A stretch of DNA of 64,000 bases from Panicum virgatum (taxonomy: Eukaryota; Streptophyta; Magnoliopsida; Poales; Poaceae). A program made the translations under genes and the position numbers. Location of the stretch: assembly GCF_016808335.1 (NCBI RefSeq), contig NC_053137.1:2614955-2678954 (forward strand), in the 5' to 3' direction. Under the pieces are notes generated by a model, which was given only the letters and a program-made list of their open reading frames with translations, was not told the DNA's origin and made no database searches. Positions 1 to 9,328 of this stretch are shown here, piece after piece; within the stretch, counting starts at the first letter, position 1; each line of letters starts with the position of its first letter.

Positions 1-211
1 CTGGAAGCTGATCTCCAAAGAACTCCGAGGTTAAGCGTGCTTGGCTTGGAGAAATTTGGGAATGGGTGACCGACCGGGAAGTTCTTCCCGGGTGCGCACG
101 AGTGAGGACAAAGTGTGCAGAAAAGACCGGTGTTGGTCTGTGAGGGCAGTCTATGTCCTAGAAATTAGCCAGATGTGAGCGGGCCTGGCCTCGGGGTGGC
201 GGGACGTTACA
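1..211 (+). mobile_element. Cassandra-type LTR with 5S rRNA-like core (C1, cut by window start)
   Basis: The sequence resembles the 3' two thirds of plant 5S rRNA, including an A-box-like GTTAAGCGTGCTTGG at 30-44 and a C-box-like ATGGGTGACC near 62-71. It is embedded in non-5S sequence that ends in GGGACGTTACA at 211, a typical LTR end. 5S sequence inside the LTR is the hallmark of Cassandra TRIM retrotransposons. The start lies outside the window. No primer-binding site or second LTR follows, so this is probably a solo LTR. Confidence 0.75.
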
Positions 212-567
212 GCGCACCTCTGAACGCTTGCTTAATAAAGGATTTGTGATTTTTTCCATCTTCGTTATCATATCTTGTATCGCTGCCGCCGCACGCTGTC
301 TCGAACTCTCGATCGTCTTGCTCAACATGTTACTTCGCCCAGTCGCCCGTCTCTCAACTACATGTGATTACCGTCTTCAAGCCTGATAACAACACTATTT
401 ATTAGTCTTCCGGGCCAACTCAGCCGTCATGGACTACTGCTCCTGCTAGTTGCGACTCTGGTGTCCCATATCCGGCTAAGCTATAACTTGGTCAAGATGA
501 ACACTCAACGATGAGTATTTTAGATTATTTTTTTAATGGCAGTGGTGGGTTAATTTTAATTAGGCAT
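212..567. repeat. Segment following Cassandra, repeated in other units
   Basis: This stretch has no supportable gene. It recurs after each Cassandra copy (2039-2394, near 39421-39773, 47950-48304 and 56464-56818). Together with the preceding LTR piece, 16-567 matches 1843-2394 with no indels and only a few substitutions. It starts GCGCACCTCTGAACGC and ends near TTAATTAGGCAT, where this copy diverges into another element. Short open frames in it (about 80 codons) have no recognised homology. Confidence 0.6.
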
Positions 568-1014
568 CTTGTATTATAAGTACAGACAAAAAAGTTTCGA
601 GGGCAGAAGAAGAATTTTTTTTTTGTACTTTGCCGAGTGCCACTATATAACACTCGGCAAATGAATACTTTGCCGAGTGTCAGAATTCTAACACTCGGCA
701 AATAGAATATTTGCCGAGTGCTCCACAGCAGGCTCACGGCAAAGCTAATCTCCGTTACGGCATCGAGCGCGGCAGGGGTCACATGGGGGGCACGTGCCAT
801 CTTTGCAGAGTGCCCGGCGGTCAACACTCGGCAAAATACAGTTTTGCCGTGTGCCTTCTGTGGTGCACTCGGCAAATAGGATATTTGCCGAGTGTTTTTA
901 TTTTGCCGAGTGTCTTTTTTATTACACACGGTATATTGCTTGTTTGCCGAGTGCGCGAGATACTGCGCTCGCCAAACCCGTTGACACTCAGCAACAATGT
1001 GGTCTCTGGTAGTG
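568..1014. mobile_element. Truncated CACTA-type element with TTTGCCGAGTG subterminal repeats
   Basis: Between about 615 and 960 the motif TTTGCCGAGTG and its reverse complement CACTCGGCAAA recur about ten times in both orientations. This is the style of CACTA subterminal repeats in grasses. The right end reads CTCTGGTAGTG at 1004-1014; its reverse complement begins CACTACCAGAG, matching a CACTA terminus. No matching left terminus is seen: the sequence switches at about 568 from the array repeat directly into element interior. It is short and has no transposase, so it is a non-autonomous or truncated copy. Confidence 0.65.
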
Positions 1015-1278
1015 TAAATCCATTTCTATCGATGGTCCATTTCTATAAAGAGGGAGTTTTTTAGATACCAATTAAAGATAACCACCCTTTTTAGTTTTCC
1101 AAAGTTTTGCAAGGAAAATGCCAAAAGGAAAATGAATTCACCTCTTTATTTACAACCTCTTATATATTTTGGTGACGAGTTTCCCTATGCTTTTATTGAA
1201 ATCAATAGTTCACACTGCATCATATTGTGGGGACAAGACAAAATCGCATCAATCCACACATTAATGGCTACAGAAGTA
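1015..1278. other. Distal upstream sequence of PKS0
   Basis: No gene is seen. From about 1097 it resembles the distal upstream region of PKS1 at 7679-7830 (shared stretches around CCAAAGTTTTGCAA and TTCACACTGCATCATATTG). It is therefore the left part of a PKS promoter region in a unit whose CXE gene is missing. Confidence 0.5.
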
Positions 1279-1716
1279 GTTCGTTCATCATTTACACCTG
1301 CTCGTTGCAAGAGATAGGCTTGACCGATTTACTTGACTTTGAATAATGAGACGAAAATTCTTGGATGTGAAGACTAGACAGGGAAGACTTGCTTGGTCTC
1401 ATTGAATAATTAGTTGTTGCGTGTGTAGCACGTGCGTGGTGGGGACAAAGTTGGCCAGATGCCTCCACTTCCCTACAAGGTGTAACAATACTTTGACCAA
1501 GCTCCCTTACGTGACAAAGTGCGGCCCCTAACAAATGACAAGACTTGAATTAGTATAGGTGCTAATGTGTCATCATCGTTGAGGTACACCAACGAAGCAT
1601 GTGTCTCCTGACACTATATATAGTCCACCACCCATCTCCACCTATGCTCACAATCAGTCCTCCATCAATACCTACCGTTGCCTTCTACAACTACAATACT
1701 CCCATAGTTAGAGACG
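1279..1716 (+). promoter_or_regulatory. Promoter of truncated PKS0 (module d)
   Basis: This is a full copy of the PKS proximal promoter. It contains W-box-like TTGACC and TTGACT near 1320-1340, a CACGTG G-box near 1429, a second TTTGACC near 1493, and a TATA box CTATATATAG at 1614-1623, about 94-103 bases before the ATG at 1717. The same layout precedes PKS2. It can be transcribed in principle but leads into a broken gene. Confidence 0.6.
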
Positions 1717-1843
1717 ATGGCAACCACAGTACGTGAGATCCGGCGTGCGCAGCGTTCTGATGGCCCAGCAGCTATGCTCAGTATTGGCACCGCAAATCCA
1801 GCCAACTGCGTGTCTCAGGAGGAGTTCCCCGATTACTATTTTC
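1717..1843 (+). pseudogene. Type III PKS fragment, exon 1 only (PKS0)
   Basis: The first 42 codons of the PKS are present, identical in frame to the intact copies ([10 protein letters not shown] to EEFPDYYF). At 1843/1844 the sequence jumps from exon 1 into the middle of a Cassandra 5S-like LTR, sharing only a C at the junction. The rest of exon 1, the intron and all of exon 2, including the catalytic residues, are absent. In intact units about 3.7 kb separates these two points, so a deletion joining PKS0 to the next Cassandra copy explains the structure. Confidence 0.85.
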
Positions 1844-2038
1844 AAAGAACTCCGAGGTTAAGCGTGCTTGGCTTGGAGAAATTTGGGGATGGGTGACCGA
1901 CCAGGAAGTTCTTCCCGGGTGCGCACGAGTGAGGACAAAGTGTGCAGAAAAGACCGGTGTTGGTCTGTGAGGGCAGTCTATGTCCTAGAAATTAGCCAGA
2001 TGTAAGCGGGCCTGGCCTCGGGGTGGCGGGACGTTACA
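1843..2038 (+). mobile_element. Cassandra-type LTR, 5'-truncated (C2)
   Basis: 5S rRNA-like core as in C1, starting inside the 5S part at CAAAGAACTCCGAGG because of the PKS0 deletion. It ends at GGGACGTTACA (2038). It keeps the complete LTR 3' end, unlike the copies in units 4 to 6. Confidence 0.75.
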
Positions 2039-2607
2039 GCGCACCTCTGAACGCTTGCTTAATAAAGGATTTGTGATTTTTTCCATCTTCGTTATCATAT
2101 CTTGTATCGCTGCCGCCGCACGCTGTCTCGAACTCTCGATCGTCTTGCTCAACATGTTACTTCGCCCAGTCGCCCGTCTCTCAACTACATGTGATTACCG
2201 TCTTCAAGCCTGATAACAACACTATTTATTAGTCTTCCGGGCCAACTCAGCCGTCATGGACTACTGCTCCTGCTAGTTGCGACTCTGGTGTCCCATATCC
2301 GGCTAAGCTATAACTTGGTCAAGATGAACACTCAACGATGAGTATTTTAGATTATTTTTTTAATGGCAGTGGTGGGTTAATTTTAATTAGGCATAAGGGT
2401 ATTTTGGGCAAATTTTATCGTAATGGCAGTGGTGTGTAATTTTATTTCTTTTTTTTATTAACGTGAGAATTTTTATGCCTTGAGAGTGAATGTGGAGGCT
2501 CTTTTTGTTGGCCAAATAATAAGATAATGGATGTGATACAAGCCCAGCGCCTTTTTTATGCGATACAAGTTCCACGCCTTAATAACGAATATAAAATAGT
2601 TCGATCA
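2039..2607. other. Post-Cassandra segment of unit 1
   Basis: No gene is supported. The first part (to 2394) duplicates 212-567. The rest is AT-rich and is shared with the same position in units 4 to 6 (for example 39774-39984). It leads into the promoter-like module b. Confidence 0.5.
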
Positions 2608-3042
2608 TCATTTACACCTGCTCGTTGCATGAGATAGTCTTTGACCAATTTAGTTGACTAATGACTAGCAGTATATATAGCCAAACATTTGACCAAGGCT
2701 TGGGACGATCGGTGATTGGCCTCATTGCATAATTGTTGCATGCATACGCACGTGCAGGGGGAAATTAAAAGCCAAGAAAAAAAAAGTTGGTCTGACGCAT
2801 GCACATGTACTCCTCCAAACAAGCTAGCAACACTTTGACCTGCTCCTATATATACGTGATAAAGATTGGCACCAAACCAAAGACAAGACTTGGATTAGTA
2901 CATGAACTAGCTAGTTATTGTAATTTTGATTCTACTACTATAGGCGCTATACGTACCCTCAGGCTGCTGCGCCAAAAAATATTATTAGAGGAAGGCTACT
3001 ACAATACAATAATGCAAAAGCCGGCTCCTACACGTGATAAAG
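2608..3042 (+). repeat. Module b: diverged copy of the PKS promoter, downstream of CXE1
   Basis: The stretch starting GATCATCATTTACACCTGCTCG and running through TTTGACC, CTTTGACCTGCTCC and AAGACTTGGATTAGTA follows the same order as the PKS proximal promoter (module d), in the same orientation. No PKS open frame follows; a hAT-like element is inserted at the end. It may be the promoter of a lost gene or a spread promoter segment. Confidence 0.55.
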
Positions 3043-3050
3043 ATTGGCAC

Positions 3051-3423
3051 CAGGGGCGGGCGCACATGGTATTCAAGGGTATTCAAGGAATATCAATAAT
3101 TTTGTTTAAAAAAATCAAATATATATAGTCCATCATATACATGTATATATATTGAAAAAATTGGAAAAATATCACCCAGCCCACATTATTTCTCGAAATG
3201 GGACAAACAGCCCCAAAAACAGCCCACTCGGGCCTTTTCTCTCTCACTATTTGTGCTTTCGAATTTTATCCACTATTTACTTCGGATATTTCTATTATCT
3301 ATATGGTGAACAATGTCAAATTATGAACAATATATGTACAATCGGTACTCAATTATGCGCTACTAATAATATGTACTTTGAGCTGTCAATTTTTTCTTAT
3401 ACTACTTCCTGGGCCTGCACTTG
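3051..3423. mobile_element. Small hAT-like non-autonomous element (unit 1)
   Basis: The element begins CAGGGGCGGGC and ends GGGCCTGCACTTG; the inverted ends match imperfectly. It is flanked on both sides by the 8-bp direct repeat ATTGGCAC (3043-3050 and 3424-3431), as expected for a hAT insertion. It has no coding capacity. The same insertion at the same site exists in all six units, so it predates the array. Confidence 0.75.
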
Positions 3424-3431
3424 ATTGGCAC

Positions 3432-4098
3432 CAAACGGAACCAATATATAATTTGAATCGAGGCGTGGACCAAGGGCTCGCTCCAGTGCCTCTGGCGGTC
3501 AACATAGCTCGTCCAGGTCGTGCCACCCGACGACCTGAGGGCTGTCGATGTCAAAGACGACGACACGTCCACACCCGTGCAGAGAGGTCGGCGAAGGTCT
3601 ACAGCTGAGCATGCATGGTGGTTGGTGGCTTACACGAAATTTCAATGCTGAACATTTCAATGCATCAGCCCTGCAAGATACCAACGTTAGCAAATTAACT
3701 CAGCTTGATGGATTTTTGAACTGCCCAGGTTCTACCATACTAATTTGGGATAAGTAGTGATTAATCTATCTCTGTGCTGGAGATGACCATCTTCTACTAG
3801 GGGCCTAGGGCAATCGGAACAGTAGAGTGCCTAGCTGTATATGGTCTATACTTAAAGGAGAGTAAATAAATAAAAAAGAAAAAAGGACACAAAGAAAATT
3901 AGCTAATGAAATTTTCAAAGGTTCACAAGGTTGTGTTTTGTCTGAATGTATAAAACTACATACGTTTCTCGTGCTAAGGGGTAACATGTGTTAAAATGTG
4001 TCCAATAGTACATCTATATTAGTTAATGATGAGAGATTATACAACACAACACGATCCACATCACATTTTGGTGAAGACGACAGCCCCTATAGCTATTA
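3432..4098. other. 3' flank of CXE1
   Basis: No gene is supported. The region near 3470-3700 is moderately GC-rich and contains a 64-codon minus-strand frame without recognised homology; it is broken differently in other units. The part near 3750-4098 is the likely CXE1 3' untranslated and flanking sequence. No clear minus-strand AATAAA is seen near the stop. Confidence 0.4.
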
Positions 4099-5355
4099 TT
4101 ACCACATGTTCTTGATAAGATGACGAGTTCCGGCGAAGGCGGCTGCTGCTGCTGGCCCCTTGTAGGCCTGCTTGTTAGTAGGCCACACGGCGCCCGAAAA
4201 GAGCCCGTAGTTTTTCTTGGGTCCTCCAATTTTTGACGTTGCATACGCCATGCTGCAGGTCGTCGTCGTCGAGTCACTGCAACGACGTTTCATGTTCATC
4301 CCATAGTCAAATACGTCCATAAACGGCCGGCGAGGGACACCTAGTATCATAGGCTTTGGAGGCTGGTTGATGAAGCGCACGATGTTCTCCATGAGCCTCC
4401 TGCTGGTGGCGCGCAGTGGGCTGTAGAGGTGGAAGCCGTGGTCCTCGCCCTCCGACTCCACCAGCGTTGCCTCGCCGCCGGTGGCAGTGCGCGCGTTGTA
4501 GTCGCTGAAGCGGTCGAGGAGGCGGCACCCGCGTTCCCGCAGGGTGTCCTTCTCGGCCACGGCCACGAGGACCCGCCGGCACGTCAGCGACGCGATCTCC
4601 TCCTCAGGAGGGTTGAGCCGAGGGTCATCGTTGCTGGCCTGGCCCGCGGTCACGAACGGCCAGAGCCAGTCCACCCCGTACGCTGGAAACACCGCTGCGC
4701 CATCCCAGACCTCCTCGGAAGGCAGCCGCTCGGCTCCCCAGAAGTAGGGGTGCACGATGGCCATCCCCTCGATGTCGACGCCCAATTCCAATCCGTCGTC
4801 TTGGCTGGCCCGTACCGCTGTGTGGTAGGCGATGTTCCCGCCTGCACTGTCGCCGGCAAGGAACGTGCGCGCGGGATCTGCGTAGTCGGCGAGCCAGGGG
4901 TCAGCGAAGGACGCCACCCACTTGAGCGCAGACCATGCGTCGTCGTAGGCCGCAGGTATGGGGTGCTCCGGCGCGAGGCGGTACTCCACCGAGACGACGA
5001 GCGCCCCGGCGCTCGCAGCGAGGGAGGTGGCGTAGCCGTGGTAGGTCCGGCAGAAGGCGCTCTCCGTGCAGAAGGAGCCGCCGTGGTTGTACACCACGAG
5101 GGGGAGCCTCCTGCTGCCGGCAGCCTTGGCGGCCCGGGAGGGGAGGAACAGCCGTGCCGACACACCGGTGCTGTGGTCGATGACCACATCTCTCGTTGCC
5201 ACCCCGCGGTTGGCTCTCGGGTTCTCCGACGCAGGCACGGGAGGACTCCTCAGCAACCGCTCGATTCGGCCATCCTTGTACCGTTTTAGGAATGGGGAGA
5301 AGTCAAAGTCGACTTCAGCGACAGCATCCTCCACAAAGTTCTTGCTTGCATGCAT
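4099..5355 (-). CDS. Plant carboxylesterase, alpha/beta-hydrolase (CXE1)
   Basis: This 418-residue protein belongs to the plant CXE family (hormone-sensitive-lipase-like, related to GID1 and tuliposide-converting enzymes). Visible motifs are an oxyanion-hole loop HGGSF at 91-95, the nucleophile in GDSAGGN with Ser170, Asp270 in EKDTL, and His306 in DHGFHLY. Typical family members end near residue 330, but this one continues about 85 residues with a Lys/Arg-rich part and a short Ala run. No signal peptide or membrane segment is evident, so a cytosolic enzyme is likely. The start at MHASK lies 113 bases downstream of a TATA box. This copy has Asn90 where the others have Ile, directly before the oxyanion loop. 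It faces PKS1, although 2.6 kb now separates them. Family assignment is secure; the substrate is unknown. Confidence 0.88.
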   Translation of the reverse strand: MHASKNFVEDAVAEVDFDFSPFLKRYKDGRIERLLRSPPVPASENPRANRGVATRDVVIDHSTGVSARLFLPSRAAKAAGSRRLPLVVYNHGGSFCTESAFCRTYHGYATSLAASAGALVVSVEYRLAPEHPIPAAYDDAWSALKWVASFADPWLADYADPARTFLAGDSAGGNIAYHTAVRASQDDGLELGVDIEGMAIVHPYFWGAERLPSEEVWDGAAVFPAYGVDWLWPFVTAGQASNDDPRLNPPEEEIASLTCRRVLVAVAEKDTLRERGCRLLDRFSDYNARTATGGEATLVESEGEDHGFHLYSPLRATSRRLMENIVRFINQPPKPMILGVPRRPFMDVFDYGMNMKRRCSDSTTTTCSMAYATSKIGGPKKNYGLFSGAVWPTNKQAYKGPAAAAAFAGTRHLIKNMW

Positions 5356-5929
5356 AGTGCGTGGTGATGTTTTGATTCTCAGTATCTGTATGTGTTTGCA
5401 CCTCTTTGTTGTGCTGTACGTGTTGTAGGCTAGCTTGTGGGGTTGCTGCTTGTGGCCGTGTTGGGCATTTATAGAAGAAGTTCGATCATCATTTACATCA
5501 AATTTAGTTGACTGATTAGTATATATATTGAATAATTAGCCAAAAATTATTGGATGAAGACTAGCTAGGGAAGACTGGACGATCGATGCTTGGTCTCATT
5601 GAATAATTATTTGTTGCATGTGTAGTACGTGTGTGGAGGGGACAAAGTTGGCCAGATGCATGCACCTCTCCGTGCAAGGTGTGTAACAATACTTTGACCA
5701 AGCTCCTATTAGTACACCAACGGAAGACACCAGGAAACATCCCGTAGGTACAGTGCATCCTCATGATGCATGTGCGTGACTATGAATGAAACAAATCACC
5801 AACCGATCGACCATGTTTTGAGCCGTTGTCAATCAAAAGCAACTTGCACAACTTGCCAAATTAGTTGAACGCATGACGTACTGACCGTGCCAAATTCGTT
5901 GGCATTTTTACTTGAGACCTTATCCGCCA
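5356..5929 (-). promoter_or_regulatory. CXE1 promoter (module c)
   Basis: A minus-strand TATA box CTATAAA lies at 5468-5474. Upstream of it, in plus-strand order, is a segment resembling the PKS promoter module (GATCATCATTTACA, TTGACTGATTAG, GACAAAGTTGGCCAGATGCATGC, ACTTTGACCAAGCTCC). The region ends at the hAT-like insertion at 5930. Confidence 0.6.
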
Positions 5930-6790
5930 CAGGGGCGGGCCCAGGATTTGGAACGTTGGTATTCAAAACTCAAAGTAGTGCAAAAAAAAATTAACAGCAC
6001 GACATATATATTAGTAGCGCATAATTAAGTACCGACCACACAAATTGTTCATAATTTCAATCATGTGCTCTACTGCTCACCTTGGTTGATTGATTCACAC
6101 TTGGCTTGCCTCGGTCGACTGGCGTGCGCCTGTGCGCAGTGGCGCCGTGCTGGACCGCGGACCGGCTGCCCCCCAGGCCTGATTGCCCCCTGCCCACTGC
6201 GGCAGGCAGCAGCGCGTTGTGCGGGGCGCGCGGAGCCGCGCAGGCGCAGGGGCGCGGCCGCCGGGCGCCGGCCGGCCTGCCTGCGCACAACAGGGCGCGC
6301 GGAGGTAGCCCCTGGCCCCTGCCCTTGCCGTTGCGGCGGTCGGTTGGGCGCTGCGCTGCTGCCTGCGGCCCCACGCCCTGCGGATCTGCGCGCGCAAGTC
6401 CCGGCGGCGCCCGGCGGCGAGGCAGCACCAGGCGGGCGGCGGCGGCGGCGACCGGCAGGGCACCATCGGGGGCTCGGGGCGTCGCACAGGCCTGGCAGCG
6501 CGGGGTTCCAGAGGTGGGGAGAGTGTGAGGGCTGGGCGGGCGCTGGGCCGTTGGGGGGAGTTGGGCTAATTACACATTTTGGGCCATGTGGGGGTGCGTG
6601 GGCCGCCGGTGGGGGAAGGTAGTTGGGCTGCTGGGGATTTTGGCCCAAAATAAAGATGAGTAGTCTAGTTTTGTTGTATTTTTCATTTCTTTGAGTTATA
6701 TACATAGTACACACTAAATGTATAAAATTTTTGTTTAAAAATAATTGGTATTCAACTGAATACCATTGAATTCAATGCGGCCCGCCCTTG
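5930..6790. mobile_element. 861-bp hAT-like non-autonomous element with GC-rich interior
   Basis: The ends CAGGGGCGGGCC and GGCCCGCCCTTG are inverted repeats with one mismatch. Unit 2 shows the empty site (CCTTAGCCGCCACCCAACTC near 15361). Here the copies TCCGCCA and GCCGCCA flank the element, a 7-8 bp target duplication with one change. The interior (about 6060-6640) is strongly GC-rich and gives long open frames on both strands, which is a composition effect. No transposase is seen. The ends resemble those of the 373-bp element at 3051. Confidence 0.7.
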
Positions 6791-7678
6791 GCCGCCACCC
6801 AACTCGATCGGTACCATTGATACTTGTGCAGATCCAACAAATACGGTTCAAGTGGGCAGACACAACTGGGTTTAATTTGCAGTACTTCAATTACTTACCA
6901 AAGTCTAACAGACAAAGTTTGTAAGTGAACTTTATATTACACACAGACACAGCCCGCGAATACGCTTCACTGCATGTGCATGTTACAGAGCAATTAATAA
7001 TGGCACTGCATATCTAATAGCTGCACTAGGCCGTGTTTAGATCCAAAAAATTTATCCTAAAACCCGTCACATCGAATATTTTGACACATGCATGGAGTAT
7101 TAAATAAAATCTGATTACGAAACTTTTTACACAGATGAGTTATAAATCGCGAGACGAATCTAATGAGTCTACTTAATTTATGATTTGCAACAGTGATGCT
7201 ACAATAACTATTCACTAATTATAGATTAATTAGGCTCATTAAATTCATCTCGCGATTTACAACCCATCCGTACAAAAAGTTTTATAAATATATTTTATTT
7301 AGTACTCCAAATAGCAAGATTCTCTTTCAAAAAATTTACGCCAAACAAACTAAACACGGCATGATAGCGGTAGGGTTGTGTCTGTATTCAGGGGGAAAGT
7401 GTGCCTACGTGTTTGTTAATTCCTGTGTCTGTACTTTGTTTAGTAAAAAGTCTATGATGAATATATATGGAAAATATGAGAAATAACTATGATAAATTAT
7501 TTCTACGTTTAAACTCATGTGAGATAGACTCGCAGTTTGTTTAAAGAACAACAAATATGTATCAAGTTACCATCCTACAAACCTACGAAAAATTAGATGG
7601 TATGATATATGACCTTTAATTTTGACAATATTTGCCTCCTCAAAGTGAATCTAGTAATGAATTAATCTAAGGGGATGT
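6791..7678. other. Unit-1-specific spacer upstream of PKS1
   Basis: No gene is seen. The first part matches the sequence following the insertion site in other units (CCACCCAACTCGATCGGTACC). The remainder is AT-rich and contains a MITE at 7029-7360. Confidence 0.5.
7029..7360. mobile_element. MITE with GCCGTGTTTAG termini
   Basis: The left end GGCCGTGTTTAG and right end CTAAACACGGC are inverted repeats. The interior has conserved grass-MITE features such as CGCGAGACGAATCTAATGAG with an inverted partner CTCATTAAATTCATCTCGCG. It is 332 bp and has no coding capacity. The superfamily is uncertain because the target duplication is unclear. Confidence 0.7.
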
Positions 7679-7978
7679 TTCCAAAGTTTTGCAACGCCAA
7701 AAGGAAAATAAATTCACTTCTTGACAACCTCTTTTATTTTGTTAACGAATTTCGCTATGCTTTTATTGAAATCAATAGTTCACACTGCATCATATTGTGG
7801 GGACAAGATTTTTGGAATAAAATCGCATCAATCATCATCGTTAAGGTACACCAACGAAGCATGTGTCTCCTGACACTATATATAGTCCACCACCCATCTC
7901 CACCTATGCTCACAATCAGTCCTCCCTCAATACCTACCGTTGCCTTCTACAACTACAATACTCCCATAGTTAGAGACG
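7679..7978 (+). promoter_or_regulatory. PKS1 promoter, lacking the W-box module
   Basis: The TATA box CTATATATAG is at 7876-7885, 94-103 bases before the ATG. Compared with PKS0 and PKS2, the sequence jumps from AAAATCGCATCAATC straight to ATCATCGTTAAGGTACACC near 7830. About 330 bp that hold the TTGACC elements and the CACGTG or TACGTG element in other copies are missing. Confidence 0.65.
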
Positions 7979-9328
7979 ATGGCAACCACAGTACGTGAGA
8001 TCCGGCGTGCGCAGCGTTCTGATGGCCCAGCAGCTATGCTCAGTATTGGCACCGCAAATCCAGCCAACTGCGTGTCTCAGGAGGAGTTCCCCGATTACTA
8101 TTTTCGTGTCACAAACAAGGAGCACCTCACGGACCTCAAAGATACATTCAAGAAACTATGTAAGTTTGTCAATACGTACTAGCTACTTGTTATTACTCTG
8201 TTATTTTCTTCCAAATCGCAGGTCTTTTTCTTTGCAAAGTTTGATTGTTTAGAACTCTGGAAAATTTGCAAATTTGATCGAGTGATACATTAACGGCGAT
8301 CATTCTTCAACTAATTGAACTATTATTAATTAGGTCGGATCGCGGGGCTGGAGAAACGCTTCTTTCACCACACGGAGCAAGTGCTCAACTCCCACCCGGG
8401 CTTGCTTCAGGGGACGTCCTCGGCTCTGGACTCGCGGCTCCACGTCGTCGCCAAGGCTGCTCCAGAGCTCGCCGCGTCGGCCGCCGCCAAGGCCATCGCG
8501 AGATGGGGCCGCCCGGCCACCGACATCACCCACCTCATCGTAAGCACCAACTCCGAAGCCCGCTCACCGGGTGCGGACCTCGGGCTGGCCACACTCCTAG
8601 GCCTCCGCCCCGACGTCTGCCGGACCGTGCTCCAGCTCAACGGCTGCTCGGCCGGCTGCGCCGCCCTTCGCCTGGCCAAGGACCATGCCGAGAACAACCG
8701 CGGCGCGCGCGTGCTCGTGGTCTGCGTCGAGCTCACCATCACCACCTTTCGGGCCCCACACGAAGGCGATAACTTCGGCACCCTCATTCCGCAGGCGTTG
8801 TTCGGCGACGGCGCGGGCGCTGTCATCGTCGGCGCCGACGCCGTGCAACCCGCCGAGCGCCCGCTCTTCGAGATTGTGTCCGCCTCGCAGGCCGTGATAC
8901 CTGGGTCGGAGAAGCAGCTCAACGTGCGGCTCGGGGAAGTCGGGATCGACATCGACATCTCCTTCAACCTGCCGAAGTTTGTCGCGCAGAATCTCGAGCG
9001 CTGCCTGCTTGATGCGTCTGGGGCGCTCGCCCTTAATGGCGTCGAGTGTAAGTGGAACGACCTCTTCTGGGCACTCCATCCGGGCAGCCGCGGGATTCTG
9101 GACCGCATCGAGTCGGCTCTCGGGCTGGAGCCCAAGAAGCTAGCGGCGAGCCGAACTGTGGTGAAAGACTACGGGAACATGCTCTCCGCAACGGTGATAT
9201 TCGTGCTCGAAGAGCTGCGCCGGCGAATGGACGAGGAAGGTGATGAGGCTGCAGAGTGGGGGATGATGGTGGGATTTGGCCCGGGATTCACTGTCGAGAC
9301 CATGGTGCTACATGCTACAAAGTACTAG
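7979..9328 (+). CDS. Type III polyketide synthase (PKS1), two exons 7979-8159 and 8334-9328
   Basis: A plant type III PKS of the chalcone-synthase superfamily, 391 residues, which extends acyl-CoA starters with malonyl-CoA. The 174-bp intron (GTAAGT...TTAATTAG) splits Cys61 after its first base, the conserved CHS intron site. The catalytic Cys165 (NGCSAGC), His309 (ALHPGS) and Asn342 (DYGNM) are present, as are Phe217 (ALFGDGA) and the signature GFGPG at 374-378. Unusual features are Ser instead of Phe after the catalytic Cys, and Leu344 where CHS has Ser338. The [17 protein letters not shown] stretch suggests the alkylresorcinol or diketone synthase group rather than true CHS. Differences from PKS3-6 include His97, Asn207, Ile319 and Ala366. 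AATAAATAAA follows at about 9377. The start is the first ATG after the TATA box. Confidence 0.9.

Noticed and set aside
1..130. 5S rRNA gene
   Set aside because: The resemblance is clear, but many 5S positions differ and the sequence lies inside a larger repeat with LTR-type ends. A Cassandra LTR fits better than a functional 5S gene.
615..960. CRISPR-like array
   Set aside because: The short repeats are in both orientations with irregular spacing and fit CACTA subterminal repeats. The genome is a plant.
4429..5289. 286-codon open frame on the plus strand opposite CXE1 (also opposite CXE2 and CXE3)
   Set aside because: It is the antisense shadow of the GC-rich CXE coding region. It has no family motifs and is shorter in other copies.
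6057..6714. Long open frames on both strands in the GC-rich block
   Set aside because: Several overlapping frames with Pro/Ala/Arg/Gly-rich translation lie inside a non-autonomous transposon. This is a composition effect.
8407..9135. 242-codon open frame on the minus strand opposite PKS exon 2
   Set aside because: Antisense shadow of GC-rich coding sequence. The plus-strand frame has the complete type III PKS motifs.
8381..9328. A 315-residue PKS starting at exon 2
   Set aside because: Joining exon 1 and exon 2 through GT-AG borders restores the conserved Cys61 and a normal 391-residue protein.
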